In this document: positions 6,920 to 12,854 of the stretch, piece by piece
Numbering within the stretch: position 1 is the first letter of the stretch
How the letters are laid out: every line of letters begins with the position of its first letter
DNA from: Bacillota bacterium
GTDB taxonomy: Bacteria; Bacillota_I; Bacilli_A; RFN20; CAG-826
DNA length: 14,950 bases
Assembly (NCBI GenBank): GCA_003501485.1
Contig: DNPJ01000002.1
Location: 4,407-19,356, forward strand
Direction: 5' to 3'
Notes under the pieces: model-generated
Seen by the model: the letters and a program-made list of their open reading frames with translations, nothing else
What the model was told of the DNA's origin: nothing
The model's database searches: none
Made by a program: the position numbers and the translations under genes

Positions 6920-7456
6920 ATGAAAATAATTGTTTGTTCCGATATTCATGGGAGCGAAAAATTTGCTCGTGAATTATTTAATTATGTCGATAAAAATAAT
7001 ATTGAAAAAGTAATTGTATTAGGAGATTTATATTACAATGGTCCTAGAAACGATCTTCCTATCAATTATTCATCAAAAGCTGTAGTTAAGATTTTAAATG
7101 ATCATAAAGATATAATCCTCGCTATTAAAGGGAATTGTGATGCCGAGATTGATGAGATGGTCAGTGAGTTTCCACTTGCGGATCTCATGCGCATAGAACT
7201 CTTTGGAAAAAGAGCTATATTAACACACGGTCATCATATGTCATTTGATAATTTACCAGTTGAAGCGTTTGATATTTTTATGCAAGGTCACACTCACAAA
7301 TCAAGATTAGAAAAAATTGATGGTGTTATATTTATGAATCCAGGAAGCATTTCTCTTCCTAAAGATGAACACCATTCATTTATAGAAATGGATGAAAAAA
7401 ACATCCGCTTAATCGATTTGATCAGTTTGGATGTTTTAAAAGAAATTAAATTATAA
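6920..7456 (+). CDS. yfcE: YfcE-family metallophosphodiesterase
   Basis: This 178-residue protein holds the full calcineurin-like metal site: D8 and H10 (SDIHG), D36 (LGDLYYNGPRNDLP), N72 (GNCD), H103 and H105 (LTHGH), and H124/H126 (GHTH). The GPRNxLP and NPGSxSxPK blocks match E. coli YfcE, as does the length (184 in E. coli). YfcE hydrolyses phosphodiester bonds of model substrates with a Mn-type binuclear centre; its physiological substrate is not settled. It has a good AAGGAG and ATG, and is 85 bases after capF, so it may be separately transcribed. Its stop overlaps the stop region of the convergent permease gene within the palindrome TTATAA (7451-7456). Confidence 0.93.
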   Translation: MKIIVCSDIHGSEKFARELFNYVDKNNIEKVIVLGDLYYNGPRNDLPINYSSKAVVKILNDHKDIILAIKGNCDAEIDEMVSEFPLADLMRIELFGKRAILTHGHHMSFDNLPVEAFDIFMQGHTHKSRLEKIDGVIFMNPGSISLPKDEHHSFIEMDEKNIRLIDLISLDVLKEIKL

Positions 7457-8116
7457 ATCTATTTTTGAAAAATTCTTTCCGCCTTTTTTAATAGCGAATA
7501 AACCAGATAAAAAGAATATGATTAATCCTAATAGCAGTATTCCTATTTGAGTTAAAACGGAATAGATGTTAGTAAAATCATTTAAAAATAGTGTAGCTGG
7601 TTCACAAATTATAAAAAAGACCATAAATATCATTAGCAAAATACTTGTTAGAACAAAGGAGACAACATTCGCAGCGATTTGTTTGTCTCTTTTTTTGTAA
7701 AACCATGGAATATATATTGCATTAAAGAAAGCATAAATCATTAATACAATTCCAAATGTAGCAAAATTAATGCCTAATTCAGTATATGTGCTTTCTAAAG
7801 GCATAAGTGGTGTGAGCACTAATTGTCTAACAATACCAGCGGGAACCGCTACTAAAATGGATATTAATTCAATGGCCATCAAATAATAAACTTTTCCTTT
7901 TACAATATCTGACTTCTTAATTGGAAGTAGACCTGTAAACAACATATCTTGATTTGTAAGAGAGAAAGGAAGAATAGTAAATATCCCTGCTAGTGGATAA
8001 AAGAACGCAACTAGAGATGGCCATGTCGGAATAATGATTAAAACTGGAAGCAACATTGAAACAACTGTTTGCATTGTTGTGTTTAATAGAAATTCTTTAT
8101 AAAGGAGATTTTTCAT
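7451..8116 (-). CDS. ABC-2 type transporter permease
   Basis: I choose the ATG at 8116-8114, giving 221 residues. It is preceded on the minus strand by AGAGGTG (complement 8123-8129) at proper spacing; the longer reading from a TTG at 8134 would place that ribosome binding site inside the coding region. The protein has about six hydrophobic helices, beginning with a short MKNLLYKEF cytoplasmic start typical of ABC-2 membrane subunits that pair with YtrB/BcrA-type ATPases. It overlaps the ATPase gene by 20 bases, so the two are translationally linked. The substrate is unknown; the family exports peptides or lipids or gives resistance to cell-envelope antibiotics. It converges on yfcE with a 6-base overlap and no terminator between them. 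Confidence 0.88.
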   Translation of the reverse strand: MKNLLYKEFLLNTTMQTVVSMLLPVLIIIPTWPSLVAFFYPLAGIFTILPFSLTNQDMLFTGLLPIKKSDIVKGKVYYLMAIELISILVAVPAGIVRQLVLTPLMPLESTYTELGINFATFGIVLMIYAFFNAIYIPWFYKKRDKQIAANVVSFVLTSILLMIFMVFFIICEPATLFLNDFTNIYSVLTQIGILLLGLIIFFLSGLFAIKKGGKNFSKIDL

Positions 8117-8969
8117 TGTTTTCACCTCTTTCAATATGAAGAATGATATCTTCGAGATTTACTTCTTGTAATTCGAAGTTTTTAAAATAATCTTTGTCTT
8201 TTTCTTTAATTGTTCCTTCGAAATAATCGTTTTTTGAACGATAATGGCCGATTAGCTCTTTTTGTTCAGCGCTTAATAAAGACACCAAACCTTGCACTTT
8301 GCAATATGATTTTTTAAATGCTAATAAATTTCCAGTATAAATAATTTCACCGTTTTTAATATAAGTGACATCATCAGCAATCTTGTCTAAATCAGAAATA
8401 ACATGTGTTGAGAATAAAATGCTTACTCCATGTGTATTTGCAAGACGATAGAATATATCAAGAAGCTCGTCTCTGCTTACTGGATCGAGCCCACTTGTTG
8501 GTTCATCAAGAAGTAGCAATTTTGCATTATGAGATAAAGCTATAGCTAAATTGTATTTAACTTTCATTCCATTAGATAATTCTCTAATGCGTTTTTCTTC
8601 GTTTATATCAAAGAATTTTAACCATTTTCTATAACTATCTTCGTCCCAATTTTTATAAAAACCTTTTGATGCTTTTGTTAATGTTTTTACTTTCTTATTT
8701 GGGAAATAATCAATTCCTCCAAATAATAAGCCGATTTCATTCTTGATTTCTATTTCATTATCTTTAATGTTTTGGTCAAAATAATAAACATTGCCACTTT
8801 CAGGTTTTGTTAATTGATAAATAGCTTTAAGCGTTGTTGTCTTGCCTGCGCCATTCCTGCCAACAAACCCCATAATGGTTCCTTTTCTGATATTAAATGA
8901 AATATTTTTTAATGAAAAATCAAGATATTGTTTGTTGATATTATCAACTTTTAAAATTATATCGTTCAT
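8097..8969 (-). CDS. ABC transporter ATP-binding protein (YtrB/BcrA type)
   Basis: A 290-residue protein with a complete nucleotide-binding domain: Walker A GRNGAGKT (37-44), signature LSNGM (131-135) in place of canonical LSGGQ as usual for this subfamily, Walker B LLLLDE (151-156), the D-loop SGLD and the switch His189 (STHV). The FYKNWDEDSYRKWLKFF segment near 104-120 is characteristic of YtrB-like ATPases. About 75 C-terminal residues follow the ATPase core. The gene starts two bases after the AbrB-like regulator, with its AAGGAA ribosome binding site inside the end of that gene. It supplies energy to the permease encoded next. Confidence 0.93.
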   Translation of the reverse strand: MNDIILKVDNINKQYLDFSLKNISFNIRKGTIMGFVGRNGAGKTTTLKAIYQLTKPESGNVYYFDQNIKDNEIEIKNEIGLLFGGIDYFPNKKVKTLTKASKGFYKNWDEDSYRKWLKFFDINEEKRIRELSNGMKVKYNLAIALSHNAKLLLLDEPTSGLDPVSRDELLDIFYRLANTHGVSILFSTHVISDLDKIADDVTYIKNGEIIYTGNLLAFKKSYCKVQGLVSLLSAEQKELIGHYRSKNDYFEGTIKEKDKDYFKNFELQEVNLEDIILHIERGENNEKSPL

Positions 8970-8971
8970 TT

Positions 8972-9169
8972 TTATATTTCCTTATTAATAAACATATCCA
9001 TCACAACATCATTTTTAACTAACGCAATTCCTTTGCTTTTGTCCGCTAAAAAGATGAGTGTATCGCCTGGGTTGATATCGAATAACTCTCTAATTTTTTG
9101 AGGAATAACGATTTGACCCTTGCTTCCTACTGTTGCAGCTGATGCAATTTTTTCGTTTTTGTTTTCCAT
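8972..9169 (-). CDS. AbrB/MazE/SpoVT-family DNA-binding regulator
   Basis: This 65-residue protein contains the swapped-hairpin AbrB fold signature at about 13-42: TVGSKGQIVIPQKIRELFDI followed by NPGDTLIF. Such proteins dimerise and bind DNA as local regulators. It has AAAGG about 10 bases before the ATG and is the first gene of a three-gene operon with the ABC ATPase and permease. An autoregulatory role is likely, in the way YtrA (a GntR protein) controls ytr. An antitoxin role (MazE-like) is less likely because no toxin gene adjoins it. The sequence after position 50 is short and ends MFINKEI. Confidence 0.88.
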   Translation of the reverse strand: MENKNEKIASAATVGSKGQIVIPQKIRELFDINPGDTLIFLADKSKGIALVKNDVVMDMFINKEI

Positions 9170-9190
9170 GCTTTTAATCCTTTCAGAGTA

Positions 9191-9218
9191 ATTATACTTT
9201 TTATACTTTTTATGTCAA
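9191..9218 (-). promoter_or_regulatory. Near-consensus SigA promoter of the AbrB-ABC operon
   Basis: On the minus strand, TTGACA (9218-9213), a 16-base spacer, then TATAAT (9196-9191): both hexamers are perfect and the spacer is one base short of the optimum. The predicted +1 is near 9184, which leaves a leader of only about 15 bases with AAAGG at its very 5' end. Such a strong promoter before a regulator gene suggests that it is normally repressed. Confidence 0.8.
9194..9211 (-). repeat. Tandem 9-bp repeat inside the promoter spacer
   Basis: On the minus strand AAAAAGTAT occurs twice in direct succession (9211-9203 and 9202-9194). It fills the space between -35 and -10 and runs into the -10. 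It is a candidate operator for the AbrB-like protein encoded by the first gene, though simple AT-rich slippage could also give it. Confidence 0.45.
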
Positions 9219-9305
9219 TTTAATTATATCTAAAGAACTAAAATTTTAGAAAATACTATTCAACATCATATAAAAATTTATTAAAATAAATAATGAGGTA
9301 TCAAA

Positions 9306-9713
9306 ATGGAAAATGAAGAAAATAGAATTGTTGATGTAGAATCAAAGACAATTAATGATGATTCAAATAATAATCAAGAAAATATAAAATCTGAAAAAGC
9401 CAATGTAGAACGAGTCGATGACCACGATTATAATAAAGACGCTTTAACTTGTTTTATTCTAACTGTTATCGCAACAGGTGTTGGGTCATTTTATATTGTA
9501 GGTAGCATTGGTGGTCTTATATTGAATATTATCGCATTGTCATGTTTTGCTAAAAAAGGTCTTAAAGCCGATAAAAATCCTTTTAAAGTATTTGGAAAAA
9601 TTGGTTATATTTTATCAATTGTTTCAATTTGCTTTACTGCGCTTATGCTTTTGTTTTGGATTACTTATACTATATTAATTGGTTTAGGGTTAGTTGTTAG
9701 TGGAATGCATTAA
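9306..9713 (+). CDS. Small integral membrane protein (DUF4190-like)
   Basis: A 135-residue protein with a GAGGT ribosome binding site (9295-9299). The first 45 residues are polar, rich in Asn, Asp and Glu, and probably disordered. A hydrophobic segment covers about 46-81, likely a helical pair with a glycine-rich turn; the basic loop KKGLKADKNPFKVFGK at about 83-98 follows; and further hydrophobic helices run from 99 to 133. The helix, basic loop, helix layout resembles DUF4190-type proteins of Firmicutes, whose role is unknown. It lies two bases before the GNAT-like gene and diverges from the AbrB operon. Only a weak promoter candidate (TATAAA at 9269-9274) is visible. Confidence 0.75.
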   Translation: MENEENRIVDVESKTINDDSNNNQENIKSEKANVERVDDHDYNKDALTCFILTVIATGVGSFYIVGSIGGLILNIIALSCFAKKGLKADKNPFKVFGKIGYILSIVSICFTALMLLFWITYTILIGLGLVVSGMH

Positions 9714-9715
9714 TC

Positions 9716-10192
9716 ATGGAAATATTTTCAACTAAGAATTTAATAATAAGAAATTTCGTTGATGATGACTTAGTTATTGCTAATGAACATCACATTTTTG
9801 GCGATGGCATTCTTGATGATGTTAAAGAAACTATTAAAAATTCTTTCAATGACGATTTAGATAGTGATGGTGAAAAACATTTTGCAGTCACATTAAAAGG
9901 TGCTTTGATTGGTCAAATTGGAGTGGACATTAGAAAACTAGCCATAACTATTTCTAAAAATATCATCGATCAATACGATACTCGTATTATTAACCAAGAA
10001 TTATTGTTAACATTAGTTAAATATTTACATATGATTTACCCGCATCGGGAAATAATATGTTATTTAGGAAGATTTGATTTAAAGAATCGTGGTGTCTTAG
10101 AAATGCTAGGATTCGTTAGAAAAAATCTCGATAAAGAAAAAGGAATTTACACATATTCCTTGTTTAAACCTAATCCTAGAAAAGATAAATAA
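9716..10192 (+). CDS. GNAT-like acetyltransferase, divergent
   Basis: This 158-residue protein begins like RimJ-type GNAT proteins (STKNLIIRNFVDDDL). It has a central strand pair (HFAVTLKGALIGQIGV) and a C-terminal RGVLEMLGFVRK block, which corresponds to the usual N-x-x-S-x-x-x-x-E-x-x-G-F end of the fold. The acetyl-CoA loop Q/RxxGxG/A is not clearly present: where it is expected there is ISKNIIDQYDTRIINQELL. The protein may therefore be inactive or have an unusual substrate. Its start is two bases after the membrane-protein stop, so it is probably translated from the same mRNA. It ends at the bidirectional terminator. Confidence 0.7.
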   Translation: MEIFSTKNLIIRNFVDDDLVIANEHHIFGDGILDDVKETIKNSFNDDLDSDGEKHFAVTLKGALIGQIGVDIRKLAITISKNIIDQYDTRIINQELLLTLVKYLHMIYPHREIICYLGRFDLKNRGVLEMLGFVRKNLDKEKGIYTYSLFKPNPRKDK

Positions 10193-10217
10193 AATGATGG
10201 GGTTACCCATCATTTTT
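10191..10217. terminator. Bidirectional Rho-independent terminator
   Basis: AAAATGATGGG pairs with CCCATCATTTT around the tetraloop GTTA (10202-10205), with T tracts in both orientations. It serves the GNAT-like gene from the left and the acyltransferase from the right. The TGA stop of the acyltransferase (complement 10210-10212) lies within one arm. Confidence 0.8.
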
Positions 10218-11502
10218 CATATATTGAATTCATCCAAGGGAAATTTTTCCATTTATTAACATGTAGTCTATGCATTTCTTCTACAACAAGAAGCGCTTTA
10301 AATGCGACCGGTGTAGTTGGAGTGAATTCATAATAATTCCCTCCAAAATATAAAGAGAACGATGTCACATCATTGACCATATAGACTGTAGTAAGTTCAA
10401 GCCAGGTTAATTTAAAGATAAATGGTTTTCCATTTTTAGTTCCATTGAAATGGAATCCATCATGATTGATGAGTACTCTTCCAGAACCGACATCAACTGA
10501 AGTTTTTCCTTTGTCTAGATATTTATATTGTGGAAGTGCTCCTAGTTTTGTACCGAATTCTAATGAATAGTCGGGATTTGTTTTTATGTCTTGATAGACT
10601 TGTTTTCTTTCATCATCTGCCCATTTACTTATAGATTCTGGTATAACGCAGTCATCATTGAATGGATGAAATGTATAATAATCATCCTGAGTAGCGCCAT
10701 TACCACAATGGCCGCAATAAATTTTATTGCCTTTTCCAATCATCTCAAACTCTGTACCACATTTAGGACAGCGGTAGCATAAATCGTGGAGATGATCGCA
10801 TATTTTTCCTTTTGATTTATATAAGAAATGTTGCTTTTTATTCCATTCGTATTCATCAGTCCAAAGAGCTTTATCAACTTGATCTTGTATTTCTTGTTCG
10901 GTTTGATTCTCTAAATCTTCTTTTGTAAATAACAATGAAAACCTAGCAAAGACAGGCCCTTCTTTTTCTTTAATAACCGTCTTATTTGAAGAAAGAAATG
11001 CACCATTAATCTTGCATAAATAAACCGGAATATTGAAATGCTTCAAGAATTTTCCTGTTCCCGCAACAATAGGTTGGTTATGTCCGACAATTGAGGTGAT
11101 GCCTTCAGGAGCAAAACAAATTTTACCATTTTGTTTAATAATAGAAGATACAGCTTCCATTGAATCTATATCCATTACAAAATTTTTCTTTGGAATACAG
11201 TTCATTAATTTGAAGATAAATTTGAATTTCCTACGGAAAAATTCATTATATGCAACCATATAATTAAGCGGTGTAAATGGACAACATTTACCTACATAAA
11301 GATAATCCATCCTTGATTGATGGTTATATATAACAAAGCATGGTCCATCACATTCTGCAATATCATCGATTATTTCAGTTTTTAAATGATGTTTTGGAAG
11401 AAGGATAGGGTTGGCTATGAAATTAATCAAAAATCTCCAATAAAATAATTTTGGAATTTTATATTTTCTTTCAGATAATACTTCCGCGATAGTTTTTTTC
11501 AT
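10210..11502 (-). CDS. PlsC-like glycerolipid acyltransferase with zinc ribbon and C-terminal beta-rich domain
   Basis: A 430-residue protein. The acyltransferase core (about 35-215) has the catalytic H-x4-D as NHQSRMD (His61, Asp66) and the substrate block PEGITS (132-137, in place of the usual EGTRS). Family members move an acyl chain to lysophosphatidate or a similar lipid at the membrane. After it comes a four-cysteine zinc ribbon (C245, C248, C263, C266; CPKCG...CGHCG) and a C-terminal region of about 290-425 that looks beta-rich (SGRVLINHDGFHF, TSFSLYFGGNYYEF) and may be a PH/GRAM-like lipid-binding domain. Typical PlsC proteins have only about 200-250 residues. It is a single gene on the minus strand, starts without a visible Shine-Dalgarno, and ends in TGA. 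It should sit on the inner face of the membrane. Confidence 0.88.
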   Translation of the reverse strand: MKKTIAEVLSERKYKIPKLFYWRFLINFIANPILLPKHHLKTEIIDDIAECDGPCFVIYNHQSRMDYLYVGKCCPFTPLNYMVAYNEFFRRKFKFIFKLMNCIPKKNFVMDIDSMEAVSSIIKQNGKICFAPEGITSIVGHNQPIVAGTGKFLKHFNIPVYLCKINGAFLSSNKTVIKEKEGPVFARFSLLFTKEDLENQTEQEIQDQVDKALWTDEYEWNKKQHFLYKSKGKICDHLHDLCYRCPKCGTEFEMIGKGNKIYCGHCGNGATQDDYYTFHPFNDDCVIPESISKWADDERKQVYQDIKTNPDYSLEFGTKLGALPQYKYLDKGKTSVDVGSGRVLINHDGFHFNGTKNGKPFIFKLTWLELTTVYMVNDVTSFSLYFGGNYYEFTPTTPVAFKALLVVEEMHRLHVNKWKNFPWMNSIYEK

Positions 11503-11512
11503 AACTAAATGA

Positions 11513-11521
11513 ATTATAACA
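11513..11521 (-). promoter_or_regulatory. Extended -10 promoter of the acyltransferase, probably leaderless
   Basis: The minus strand reads TGTTATAAT (11521-11513), a perfect TATAAT with the TGn extension; no good -35 is visible. The -10 ends 10 bases before the ATG (11502), so the predicted +1 is near 11506, leaving about 4 leader bases and no room for a ribosome binding site. Confidence 0.6.
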
Positions 11522-11596
11522 TAATTGCGTTATATTTTATTAATAACATAAATTTAGCAAAATAAATAATTTTCTTTTTATATTTTTTTAAGTGAC

Positions 11597-11602
11597 TATA
11601 AT
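11597..11602 (+). promoter_or_regulatory. Candidate -10 for the small membrane protein / DtxR operon
   Basis: TATAAT at 11597-11602 lies 24 bases before the ATG at 11626, leaving room for the GAGGA ribosome binding site (11614-11618). The -35 region is poor (CTTTTT at 11574-11579), so strength is uncertain. Confidence 0.45.
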
Positions 11603-11625
11603 AAAAAAGAATCGAGGAAATATTT

Positions 11626-11862
11626 ATGAAAGAATTCTTAGATTGGATGGATAATAGAACATGGGTTCAAAAAATACTTTTGTGTTTACCAATTGTTGAC
11701 GTTGTCTGGGGTTTATATCGCTTATTTGATGCAATAACTAGAAAAGATACAGTTAGAATTATCCTTGCTGCAGCATGGATTTTATGGGCTGGTTATATCG
11801 GTTGGTTATTGGATTTGATTTCAATTATCTTGACTAATCACATTTTTTGGTTTCAAAATTAA
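11626..11862 (+). CDS. Small integral membrane protein, unknown function
   Basis: This 78-residue protein has a GAGGA ribosome binding site. It is rich in Trp and shows two hydrophobic helices, about 14-34 (VQKILLCLPIVDVVWGLYRLF) and 44-72 (RIILAAAWILWAGYIGWLLD...). A basic loop with the segment TRKD separates them. It has no signal peptide and no cysteine or histidine cluster that would suggest metal transport (one Cys, one His). It lies 18 bases before the DtxR-type regulator and probably shares its mRNA, but nothing in the protein ties it to iron. I recall similar short membrane proteins in Firmicutes without known function. Confidence 0.78.
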   Translation: MKEFLDWMDNRTWVQKILLCLPIVDVVWGLYRLFDAITRKDTVRIILAAAWILWAGYIGWLLDLISIILTNHIFWFQN

Positions 11863-11880
11863 TAAATAGGAAATTAATAT

Positions 11881-12249
11881 ATGAAACTTTATGAATCAAG
11901 CGAAGATTATTTAGAACAAATTCTTGTTTTAACGAATGAAAAAGGTCAAATTAGATCGATTGATATTGTTGAATCGATGAATTTTTCTAAACCAAGCGTA
12001 TCTGTTGCTATGAAAAAATTGCGTGAAAACGGATATATTGAAATTGATTCTAAAGGTTATATAAAATTAACATCTCTTGGCGAAGAAGCTGCGAACAAAA
12101 CTTATGAAAGGCATTTAGTTTTATCGTCGTTTTTTGAAAAAATTGGTGTTAGCGAAGAAAACGCTCTTAAAGACGCTTGTCGCGTTGAACACGATTTGTC
12201 TGATGAAACATTTAATGCCTTAAAAAAGCATATTGAAACGATGAAATAA
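11881..12249 (+). CDS. DtxR-family iron-dependent transcriptional regulator
   Basis: A 122-residue protein: a winged helix-turn-helix at about 1-66 (SIDIVESMNFSKPSVSVAMKKL is the recognition region) and a short dimerisation/metal domain at 67-122, with no SH3-like third domain. Candidate metal ligands by alignment from memory with DtxR and B. subtilis MntR are Asp9, Glu12, His78, Cys100, Glu103 and His104. The block ACRVEH equals the ACRWEH of DtxR, where MntR has Glu in place of Cys; this favours iron over manganese. The DtxR ancillary ligands Glu83 and His98 are replaced (Ser82, Leu96). AGGAA precedes the ATG. The gene lies just before feoAAB, whose promoter carries two DtxR-like boxes, so it most likely represses feo when iron is sufficient. 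Confidence 0.9.
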   Translation: MKLYESSEDYLEQILVLTNEKGQIRSIDIVESMNFSKPSVSVAMKKLRENGYIEIDSKGYIKLTSLGEEAANKTYERHLVLSSFFEKIGVSEENALKDACRVEHDLSDETFNALKKHIETMK

Positions 12250-12255
12250 ACAAAT

Positions 12256-12284
12256 GGCTGAAATCAATTCAGCCTTTTATTTTT
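12256..12284 (+). terminator. Rho-independent terminator after the DtxR gene
   Basis: GGCTGAA pairs with TTCAGCC around ATCAA, followed by TTTTATTTTT. It separates the regulator mRNA from the feo operon. Confidence 0.88.
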
Positions 12285-12291
12285 GCTTTTT

Positions 12292-12307
12292 GTTAGTCAT
12301 TACTAAC
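12292..12307. promoter_or_regulatory. DtxR-type operator 1 (upstream of the feo -35)
   Basis: GTTAGTCATTACTAAC is an inverted repeat GTTAG-N6-CTAAC ending six bases before the -35. TTAG-N6-CTAAC is also the spacing in the core of the DtxR/IdeR consensus (TTAGGTTAGSCTAACCTAA). Confidence 0.7.
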
Positions 12308-12313
12308 TTTTTG

Positions 12314-12342
12314 TTGACAATGAATTGCTAGATATTTATTAT
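12314..12342 (+). promoter_or_regulatory. SigA promoter of feoA-feoA-feoB
   Basis: TTGACA (12314-12319), a 17-base spacer, and TATTAT (12337-12342, one mismatch). The predicted +1 is near 12349, only a few bases before operator 2. The leader of about 36 bases contains the AGGAGG of the first feoA. Confidence 0.85.
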
Positions 12343-12351
12343 ATAAAGCGT

Positions 12352-12367
12352 GTTAGGATAGACTAAC
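12352..12367. promoter_or_regulatory. DtxR-type operator 2 (just after the feo +1)
   Basis: GTTAGGATAGACTAAC has the same arms as operator 1, exactly 60 bases downstream. Read from the TTAGG (12353), it matches 13 of the first 15 positions of the DtxR/IdeR consensus. Bound here, a repressor would block initiation or early elongation. Confidence 0.75.
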
Positions 12368-12384
12368 TAACGAGGAGGAAAATT

Positions 12385-12597
12385 ATGCCACTTGCACTTG
12401 CACCTATAGGAGTAATGCTAAAAATTGTAAGAGTATTACTCGATGATAAAACAAAAAAGCACCTAGAAAGCTTAGGTATTCTTTTAAATGGTCAAATAGA
12501 AGTTATTTCTAATGGCAATGATGGTGTAGTTGTTCTTGTTAAAGAAACACGACTTGCTCTTGATAAAAATATTTCGAGCAAAATTCTAGTTGCGTAG
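12385..12597 (+). CDS. feoA: FeoA-family iron transport accessory protein (first copy)
   Basis: A 70-residue SH3-like FeoA protein of the clostridial first-copy type, starting MPLALAPIG and including LESLGILLNGQIEVIS, then VVVLVKETRLALDKNISSKILV. FeoA proteins are small cytoplasmic partners of the ferrous iron permease FeoB and are thought to act on its G domain. It has a perfect AGGAGG (12373-12378) six bases before the ATG and is the first gene of the operon. The second feoA begins 13 bases after its TAG stop. Two adjacent feoA genes with different sequences are common in Clostridia. Confidence 0.92.
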   Translation: MPLALAPIGVMLKIVRVLLDDKTKKHLESLGILLNGQIEVISNGNDGVVVLVKETRLALDKNISSKILVA

Positions 12598-12610
12598 AAA
12601 GGTAGGAATT

Positions 12611-12853
12611 ATGCTAAAAAAACTAGATGAATTCAAAATTGGCGAGACTGGCCAAATAAAAAAAGTTGAAGGTGAAGGGCGCCTCCGCAGAAGATTGTTC
12701 GACATGGGTGTTACACCTGGTGCTGTTGTATATCTTCGCAAAAAAGCTCCTTTCGGCGATCCTATTGAAGTCACAATCAGAGGATATGAATTAACACTTC
12801 GTCTTAGCGAAGCAAAACTTGTGACACTTGAAATGATGGAGGAGAAAAAATAG
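12611..12853 (+). CDS. feoA: FeoA-family iron transport accessory protein (second copy)
   Basis: I choose the ATG at 12611 (80 residues) because AAAGGTAGGA lies just before it. A longer reading from a TTG at 12590 would overlap the first feoA and put that ribosome binding site inside the gene. The protein has the classical FeoA layout: LDEFKIGETGQIKKVEGEG, RRRLFDMGVTPGAVVYLRKKAPFGDPIEVTIRGYELTLRLSEA. The RLFDMGVTPG and FGDPIEV blocks are typical of the copy next to feoB. It ends in TAG one base before the first feoB ATG, and the feoB ribosome binding site GGAGGAG (12838-12844) lies in its last codons. Confidence 0.95.
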   Translation: MLKKLDEFKIGETGQIKKVEGEGRLRRRLFDMGVTPGAVVYLRKKAPFGDPIEVTIRGYELTLRLSEAKLVTLEMMEEKK

Positions 12854-12854
12854 T

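Noticed and set aside
8117..8134. TTG start for the ABC permease, six codons upstream
   Set aside because: The ribosome binding site AGAGGTG would lie inside those codons; the ATG at 8116 has proper spacing.
8972..9169. MazE-type antitoxin of a toxin-antitoxin pair
   Set aside because: The adjoining genes are an ABC ATPase and permease, with no MazF-like or other small toxin on either side.
10206..10213. TGA read as tryptophan (Mycoplasma code)
   Set aside because: Tryptophan is coded by TGG throughout, and the acyltransferase ends naturally at TGA inside a terminator.
11841..11862. The end of the small membrane protein as an iron-binding motif
   Set aside because: The Trp/Phe-rich tail has only one His and no Cys, Asp or Glu cluster.
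12590..12610. TTG start for the second feoA
   Set aside because: It would overlap the first feoA and bury AAAGGTAGGA; the ATG at 12611 fits the family N-terminus.
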